A stretch of 10,984 nt of DNA from Gammaproteobacteria bacterium UBA3532. GTDB lineage: Bacteria > Pseudomonadota > Gammaproteobacteria > Enterobacterales > UBA3532. Positions 7,019 through 10,984 of this stretch are shown here, piece by piece. The stretch lies in contig DFOV01000161.1 in NCBI GenBank assembly GCA_002376965.1, positions 1 through 10,984 of the forward strand, in the 5' to 3' direction. The first letter of the stretch is position 1. Every line of letters starts with the position of its first letter. Both the position numbers and the translations under genes were made by a program. The notes under the pieces were generated by a model. That model had not been told where the DNA came from and made no database searches. It worked only from the letters and a program-made list of their open reading frames with translations.

Positions 7019-7246
7019 ATGGCTCGTTTTTTCCGTCGTCGTAAATTCTGCCGTTTCACCGCTGAAGGTGTTGATCGTATTGACTATAAAGACTTAGTAA
7101 CGTTAAAAAACTACGTTACTGAAAGTGGTAAAATCGTACCTAGCCGAATTACCGGTACTAGTGCTAAGTATCAGCGTCAGCTATCTACTGCTATCAAGCG
7201 TGCTCGTCACCTTGCATTGCTTCCATACACTGATGGCCACAAGTAA
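7019..7246 (+). CDS. rpsR: 30S ribosomal protein S18
   Basis: A 75-residue protein, exactly the usual gammaproteobacterial length, that binds 16S rRNA together with S6. It is basic, starts [17 protein letters not shown], and contains [25 protein letters not shown] and the LPYTD C-terminus, all near-identical to the E. coli protein. AAAGGAGA at 7006-7013 is a strong Shine-Dalgarno at standard distance from the ATG. It lies 48 bases after rpsF and 24 bases before rplI, in one operon. The S6:S18 heterodimer is also the expected ligand of the leader element upstream of rpsF, so this gene would take part in feedback control of its own operon. Confidence 0.99.
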   Translation: MARFFRRRKFCRFTAEGVDRIDYKDLVTLKNYVTESGKIVPSRITGTSAKYQRQLSTAIKRARHLALLPYTDGHK

Positions 7247-7270
7247 TACCAGTTTGAGCGGAGTGAAATA

Positions 7271-7720
7271 ATGAACGTCATACTTCTAGAAAAAGTGACA
7301 AACCTTGGTGGCTTAGGCGATCAAGTTGATGTAAAAGCAGGATATGGGCGTAATTTCCTTATCCCACAGGGCAAGGCTGTTCCTGCAACCAAATCCAATG
7401 TTGAAATGTTTGAACAGCGTCGTGCTGAGCTCGAGAAAAAAGCTGCTGACGCCTTGGCTAGTGCCGAAAAACGTGCGGAAGCACTGAAAGCGGCTGAAGT
7501 CACTATTTCAGCAAAAGCCGGTGATGAAGGTAAATTGTTCGGTTCTATTGGTACTCGAGACATTGCTGATGCGTTTAACGCAGCTGGCGTAGAGCTTGGT
7601 AAACACGAAGTTAAATTGCCTGAAGGCCCGCTTCGTTTAGTCGGTGAGCATGAGCTTAACCTACAAATCCACTCAGACATTAGTTTTGACGTGAAGGTTA
7701 CAGTCGTAGCTGAAGCCTGA
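7271..7720 (+). CDS. rplI: 50S ribosomal protein L9
   Basis: A 149-residue protein, the same length as E. coli L9. The N-terminal domain ([40 protein letters not shown]) binds 23S rRNA at the base of the L1 stalk. A long, Ala/Glu/Lys-rich connecting helix spans roughly residues 45-75. The C-terminal domain has the conserved [20 protein letters not shown]9 helps keep reading frame and limits mRNA slippage. GGAG at 7260-7263, 7 bases before the ATG, supports the start. It is the last gene of the ribosomal operon and is followed by a strong terminator. Confidence 0.99.
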   Translation: MNVILLEKVTNLGGLGDQVDVKAGYGRNFLIPQGKAVPATKSNVEMFEQRRAELEKKAADALASAEKRAEALKAAEVTISAKAGDEGKLFGSIGTRDIADAFNAAGVELGKHEVKLPEGPLRLVGEHELNLQIHSDISFDVKVTVVAEA

Positions 7721-7747
7721 TCAATGAACTAGCCTTGGTGGCAAAGT

Positions 7748-7784
7748 AAAAAAAGCGCTTTGGGTTCGCCACAGCGCTTTTTTT
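7748..7784. terminator. Symmetric intrinsic terminator after rplI
   Basis: A perfect 12-bp inverted repeat pairs AAAAAAAGCGCT (7748-7759) with AGCGCTTTTTTT (7773-7784); a short TGG/CCA helix inside can close a GTTCG loop. Seven T follow the GC part on the plus strand and seven A precede it, so it has terminator shape on both strands. On the plus strand it ends the rpsF-rpsR-rplI operon 27 bases after the rplI stop. No minus-strand gene needs it here. Confidence 0.93.
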
Positions 7785-7818
7785 ATGTCCAAAATCTCTG
7801 TTCTCGATTTACCTACTA

Positions 7819-7981
7819 AACCTCAGCTCTGGATAGTGTCTCACAGACGCTTTGGAGGCTATTTACGCCGTCATAAACGCGTTCCAGACGCGAATATGAC
7901 TAAAGAATCATCCATGATTCAGCTTCAATAGCCTCCAAAGCGTCTCTTAAATAAATATTTTGCTTATCCAGAGTTCAGGTT
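7819..7981. repeat. Nested inverted repeat able to form a branched cruciform; unidentified element
   Basis: The core is a perfect 19-bp inverted repeat, AGACGCTTTGGAGGCTATT (7845-7863) and its exact complement at 7927-7945. Outside it is a second, imperfect 17-bp pair, 7819-7835 with 7965-7981 (15 of 17 match, outer sequence AACCT, inner CTCTGGATA). Inside the core are two hairpins: 7870-7900 (GTCATA with TATGAC, an AA/AA internal loop, then CGCGT with ACGCG around TCCAG) and 7905-7920 (GAATCATCCATGATTC). The element fills most of the gap between the rplI terminator and dnaB. It has no credible ORF, no U-tract, and no clear target duplication. A non-autonomous mobile palindrome (MITE or REP-like) or a structured RNA or DNA site are the options. 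I do not recognise a named family. Confidence 0.75.
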
Positions 7982-8090
7982 GCTAAGTGTCTTGAAGTCG
8001 TTTGGGCATAAACGTCAATCAGCTGGCTTTTTTTCTTGAGCCAGTCTGCGTAAAATAACCGCCCAGTGTCCTAAATGAGTTACGCCCTTG
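7982..8090 (+). promoter_or_regulatory. Region upstream of dnaB: likely promoter and two small hairpins
   Basis: The remainder of the gap before dnaB must hold its promoter unless transcription comes through the upstream terminator. TAAAAT (8051-8056) matches the -10 consensus at 5 of 6 positions and is about 35 bases before the ATG, but no good -35 is at standard spacing. Two hairpins precede or adjoin it: CGTTT/AAACG (7999-8003 with 8010-8014) and CTGGCT/AGCCAG (8023-8028 with 8039-8044, T-rich 10-base loop). Their role is unknown. Confidence 0.35.
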
Positions 8091-9485
8091 ATGCAAGATT
8101 TTCAGCAGGTTCCGCCGGATGATCCGGAAATCAATCGTTTAAAACTACCACCTCACTCGATCGAAGCAGAGCAAAGTGTGCTTGGTGGCCTTATGCTGGA
8201 TAACAATGCCTGGGACAAAGCGGCTGAACGTGTCATGTCGGTTGATTTTTATCGACAGCAACACCGGATGATCTTTGACGCGATGTCGGCTTTGGCTAAC
8301 AACAGCGATCCCTTAGATGTTATCACGCTGTCTGAATATTTGGATCGGCATGGACAGCTAGAGCAGGTTGGTGGTTTGGCCTATCTGTCTTCGCTAGCCC
8401 AAAATACACCCAGTGCGGCCAATATTGGTGCCTACGCGGACATTGTCAGGGAGCGGGCCGTTATACGTGAACTGATTGGAGCTGCCAACGATATTGCTGA
8501 TAGCGGATACAACCCACAGGGGCTATCTAGTTCTGATATGCTCGATATGGCTGAGAGCAAGGTTTTTAACATTGCTGAAAAACGCAGTAAACAAGGTTCT
8601 GGCCCTCAAAATATAAAGAAAGTGTTGGCGACAACCATTGATCGTATTGAAACCTTGTTTGAATCGGATGAGGGGATAACGGGTATTTCGTCGGGATACA
8701 CCGATTTGGACGAAATGACTTCTGGTTTGCAGGCGTCCGACTTGGTGATCGTTGCGGGGCGGCCATCGATGGGAAAAACGACATTCTCGATGAATATTGC
8801 TGAGCATGTGGCGGTAAAGAGCGGCAAGCCAGTTCTCGTGTTCTCTATGGAAATGCCAGCTGATTCGCTGGTTATGCGTATGCTGTCCTCCCTAGGTCGT
8901 ATTAATCAAACTAAGGTGCGAAGCGGTAAGCTGGACGATGAAGACTGGGCGAGATTGACATCGACGATGGGGATCCTGGCTGAGCACTGCAAGATGCATA
9001 TCGATGATACTGCTGGGTTATCTCCTACTGAGATGAGAACCCGAGCTCGACGTGTGGCACGAGAGCATGGACAGTTGGGCCTTATCGTAGTCGATTATTT
9101 GCAGCTGATGAAAGTGCCGGGACTCGAAGATAATCGTACGGCCGAGATCTCGGAAATTTCGCGCTCGCTTAAGGGGATAGCTAAGGAGCTAAATTGCCCA
9201 GTAATCGCGCTTTCTCAGTTGAATCGGAGCCTGGAGCAACGCTCAGACAGACGACCTGTTATGTCGGATTTGCGTGAATCGGGCGCGATAGAGCAGGATG
9301 CGGATTTGATCATGTTTGTTTATCGCGATGAAGTTTACCATCCTGAAAGTCCAGATAAAGGGACGGCCGAAATCATAATCGGCAAGCAGCGTAATGGCCC
9401 TATTGGTCGAATTAGACTGACATTTCAGGGGCAATTTACCCGTTTTGATAACTATGTTGGTGAGGCGAGGGACGACTTCGAGTGA
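8091..9485 (+). CDS. dnaB: Replicative DNA helicase DnaB
   Basis: A 464-residue hexameric 5'-3' helicase that unwinds DNA at the replication fork and recruits primase. The N-terminal primase-interacting domain opens with PPHSIEAEQSVLGGLMLDN. The RecA-like C-terminal domain has Walker A GRPSMGKT (223-230, Lys229), Walker B LIVVDYLQLM, and SDLRESGAIEQDADLI followed by the conserved IIIGKQRNGPIG. Length is close to E. coli DnaB (471). Inteins often interrupt DnaB at its conserved motifs, but here they are continuous. ATG 8091 is preferred; an in-frame TTG at 8088 directly before it is possible. There is no clear Shine-Dalgarno, only a weak GAG near 8077. The stop overlaps the alr start by 4 bases (GTGA), so the two are probably translated in a coupled way. 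Confidence 0.98.
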   Translation: MQDFQQVPPDDPEINRLKLPPHSIEAEQSVLGGLMLDNNAWDKAAERVMSVDFYRQQHRMIFDAMSALANNSDPLDVITLSEYLDRHGQLEQVGGLAYLSSLAQNTPSAANIGAYADIVRERAVIRELIGAANDIADSGYNPQGLSSSDMLDMAESKVFNIAEKRSKQGSGPQNIKKVLATTIDRIETLFESDEGITGISSGYTDLDEMTSGLQASDLVIVAGRPSMGKTTFSMNIAEHVAVKSGKPVLVFSMEMPADSLVMRMLSSLGRINQTKVRSGKLDDEDWARLTSTMGILAEHCKMHIDDTAGLSPTEMRTRARRVAREHGQLGLIVVDYLQLMKVPGLEDNRTAEISEISRSLKGIAKELNCPVIALSQLNRSLEQRSDRRPVMSDLRESGAIEQDADLIMFVYRDEVYHPESPDKGTAEIIIGKQRNGPIGRIRLTFQGQFTRFDNYVGEARDDFE

Positions 9486-10561
9486 GACCCATACGTGCCA
9501 CCATTCGACAGGGCGCTTGGCGTCATAATTTGGCTGCAGCTCGTAAATGGGCGCCAGGCTCTAAAGTCATGGCTGTCATTAAAGCCAATGGGTATGGCCA
9601 TGGTGCACTGCGGGCTGCTAAGAGCCTGAGCGATGCCGATGCGTTTGCCGTGGCCAGTATTGATGAAGCTCAGCATTTGCGCAGGGCTGGAGTAGACAAA
9701 TCGATCCTCGTGTTGGAAGGGGCATTTACCGCCGAGGAATGGCTGGTTGCCAATCAGCTGCATATCGATATGGTGATCCATCAGTCGCGTCAGCTAGATT
9801 GGTTGGAGCAGGCATCATTAGCCAGCCCTCAAGGGGTGTGGCTAAAAGTAGATACCGGTATGCATAGATTAGGAATGCAGCCCAGTGAAGTACAAGGTGC
9901 TATATACCGGCTGGATAAGTGCCCGAGCATAAGAAAGCCTCTGGTCATGATGTCCCACTTGGCTTCGGCTGACTTGGTAAATTCGAGCGATAACAGTCAG
10001 CAATTAAATACATTTAGGCGTGTTATTGATGGCTTGTCCGTCGGCGCGTCGATGGCAAATTCAGCGGCCGTGATAGGTTTGCCTGAGACGCACTTTAACT
10101 GGGTACGTCCTGGCATTATGCTATATGGCATATCTCCCATTAGTGGTACTAGTGGACTCGAGCTTGGCTTGCAACCTGTTATGACTCTGGAAAGTGAAGT
10201 CATTGCGCTACGAAAAATTGCAGCAGGGGAAACCGTTGGATACTGTTCTGAGTGGCGCGCAGCTAAAGCATCGACCATCGCTACAGTTGCGGTCGGTTAT
10301 GGTGATGGCTATCCACGTCATGCGCCATCTGGAACCCCTGTATGGATAAATGGTAGCTGCTATCCTCTTGTAGGAAGAGTCTCTATGGATATGATCACTG
10401 TCGATGTTACTGCAGCGACAGAGACCGTCAGTGTAGGTGCTCCCGTTGTGCTATGGGGAGAAGAGTTGCCGATTGAGACTGTCGCGGAAATGGCTGGTAC
10501 CATTGGCTATGAGCTGGTTTGTCAAGTGACGCAGCGCGTACCTTTTATAGAAGTGAGTTAG
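9482..10561 (+). CDS. alr: Alanine racemase, biosynthetic
   Basis: A 359-residue fold-type III PLP enzyme that interconverts L- and D-alanine in the cytoplasm, supplying D-Ala for peptidoglycan; the length equals that of typical Alr. The PLP lysine is Lys34 in AVIKANGYGHG. The opposing catalytic tyrosine is Tyr254 in VGYCSEWRA. KVDTGMHRLGM (122-132), RPGIMLYG (209-216), VGYGDGYPR (271-279) and GRVSMDM (298-304) are conserved landmarks. The start is the GTG at 9482, inside the dnaB stop region (GTGA overlap); AGGG about 10 bases upstream can serve as Shine-Dalgarno. Position after dnaB matches the widespread dnaB-alr gene order, and yjbQ starts 2 bases after its stop. No residues in the active site look unusual. 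Confidence 0.97.
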   Translation: MRPIRATIRQGAWRHNLAAARKWAPGSKVMAVIKANGYGHGALRAAKSLSDADAFAVASIDEAQHLRRAGVDKSILVLEGAFTAEEWLVANQLHIDMVIHQSRQLDWLEQASLASPQGVWLKVDTGMHRLGMQPSEVQGAIYRLDKCPSIRKPLVMMSHLASADLVNSSDNSQQLNTFRRVIDGLSVGASMANSAAVIGLPETHFNWVRPGIMLYGISPISGTSGLELGLQPVMTLESEVIALRKIAAGETVGYCSEWRAAKASTIATVAVGYGDGYPRHAPSGTPVWINGSCYPLVGRVSMDMITVDVTAATETVSVGAPVVLWGEELPIETVAEMAGTIGYELVCQVTQRVPFIEVS

Positions 10562-10563
10562 TT

Positions 10564-10983
10564 ATGTGGATGCAGAGAACAATTCGGATGGCAAGTCATT
10601 CGCGGGGCTTTCATTTAATCACTGGAGAGATTGAGCGGGCGCTCCCTGAAGTCAGTGACTTGTCGATAGGTATATTACATTTGTTTATTCAACATACCTC
10701 GGCGTCTTTAACGATCAATGAAAATGCCGACCCTACCGTGCGTCAGGATTTAGAAAGTCACTTCAATCAGTTTGTTCCAGAAGGGGCTCCATATTATCGT
10801 CATGATTATGAAGGAGATGATGATATGCCTGCTCATATTAAAACGACTATTATTGGGCCTGCCCTAACCATACCCATAACGAAAGGTCGACTTAATCTAG
10901 GGACATGGCAGGGAATTTATCTATGTGAGCATCGAAATCATGGTGGGGCACGTAATGTGGTGGCTACTTTGCATGGTGAGTAA
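10564..10983 (+). CDS. yjbQ: YjbQ/UPF0047 family protein (secondary thiamine-phosphate synthase)
   Basis: A 139-residue protein of the YjbQ (UPF0047) family, very close to E. coli YjbQ in length and sequence. Landmarks are the N-terminal MWMQRT, SRGFHLIT, the HTSASLTINEN block (residues 44-54), HDYEGDDDMPAHIK (80-93), KGRL and GTWQGIYLCEHRNHGG (113-128). Conserved histidines and acidic residues in these blocks form the family's presumed active site. The E. coli protein has weak thiamine-phosphate synthase activity, giving the family its name; the main physiological role is not well established. I choose ATG 10564 because MWxQ(K/R)T matches the family N-terminus; the frame runs further upstream (to 10519) but only inside alr. 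It lies 2 bases after alr and probably shares its transcript. The stop is one base from the window edge, so anything downstream is unseen. Confidence 0.95.
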   Translation: MWMQRTIRMASHSRGFHLITGEIERALPEVSDLSIGILHLFIQHTSASLTINENADPTVRQDLESHFNQFVPEGAPYYRHDYEGDDDMPAHIKTTIIGPALTIPITKGRLNLGTWQGIYLCEHRNHGGARNVVATLHGE

Positions 10984-10984
10984 T

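Noticed and set aside
7321..7680. 119-residue minus-strand ORF opposite rplI
   Set aside because: It is a shadow of the L9 coding frame, rich in Ser/Ala from reverse reading, with no recognisable motif or start signals.
7819..7981. Integron attC site
   Set aside because: The element is of suitable size and palindromic, but I see no paired RYYYAAC / GTTRRRY core sites at its ends, no integrase, and no cassette-like ORFs next to it.
7819..7981. Intrinsic terminator for rplI or for a minus-strand gene
   Set aside because: The stems are not followed by a U-tract on either strand, and a complete terminator already lies at 7748-7784.
9452..9781. 109-residue minus-strand ORF spanning the dnaB-alr junction
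   Set aside because: Both plus-strand genes are complete, conserved proteins here; the reverse frame has no family features.
10519..10563. Longer YjbQ start inside alr
   Set aside because: The added residues have no counterpart in the family, while MWMQRT at 10564 matches the usual N-terminus directly after the alr stop.
1..10984. Defence system, CRISPR array, prophage, transposase or tRNA genes
   Set aside because: I found no regularly spaced repeats, transposase or phage-like coding, or tRNA-like cloverleaf; nearly all of the window is accounted for by conserved metabolic and housekeeping genes.

Overview
The window looks like a piece of a gammaproteobacterial chromosome, probably from a marine or other free-living lineage. 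The basis is the near-textbook gammaproteobacterial form of S6, S18, L9, DnaB, Alr and YjbQ, the order rpsF-rpsR-rplI-dnaB-alr-yjbQ, and moderate GC. There is no priB between rpsF and rpsR, unlike enterics and vibrios, so a non-enteric lineage is more likely. The exact genus cannot be read from the sequence.

Left part (1-6474): carbon and glycerol-phosphate metabolism. It opens inside a glycogen/alpha-glucan phosphorylase gene (C-terminal half only), closed by a strong intrinsic terminator. Next comes an FGGY sugar/polyol kinase related to glycerol kinase. Convergent to it is a two-gene minus-strand unit: a glycerophosphodiester phosphodiesterase whose stop overlaps the start of a short GlpD-like FAD dehydrogenase. 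Divergent from that unit is an exported GH13 alpha-amylase-family enzyme. A plausible reading is that exported amylase activity supplies malto-oligosaccharides, which the cytoplasmic phosphorylase attacks. The phosphodiesterase and dehydrogenase would turn deacylated phospholipid head groups into glycerol-3-phosphate and then dihydroxyacetone phosphate. The kinase's substrate is less certain because two glycerol-contacting residues are changed.

Right part (6475-10984): housekeeping. A consensus -10 promoter with a GC-rich discriminator drives rpsF-rpsR-rplI. Its leader can fold into a structure resembling the S6:S18 autoregulatory element. A symmetric, probably bidirectional terminator follows rplI. 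The 370-base gap before dnaB holds an elaborate nested inverted repeat of about 160 bases. Then come dnaB, alr (4-base overlap) and yjbQ (2-base gap), apparently one transcription unit.

I see no defence system, CRISPR array, transposase, tRNA or rRNA. The most unexplained object is the nested palindrome at 7819-7981. The kinase with a changed substrate pocket and the GlpD homologue without the usual C-terminal domain are the next most interesting.
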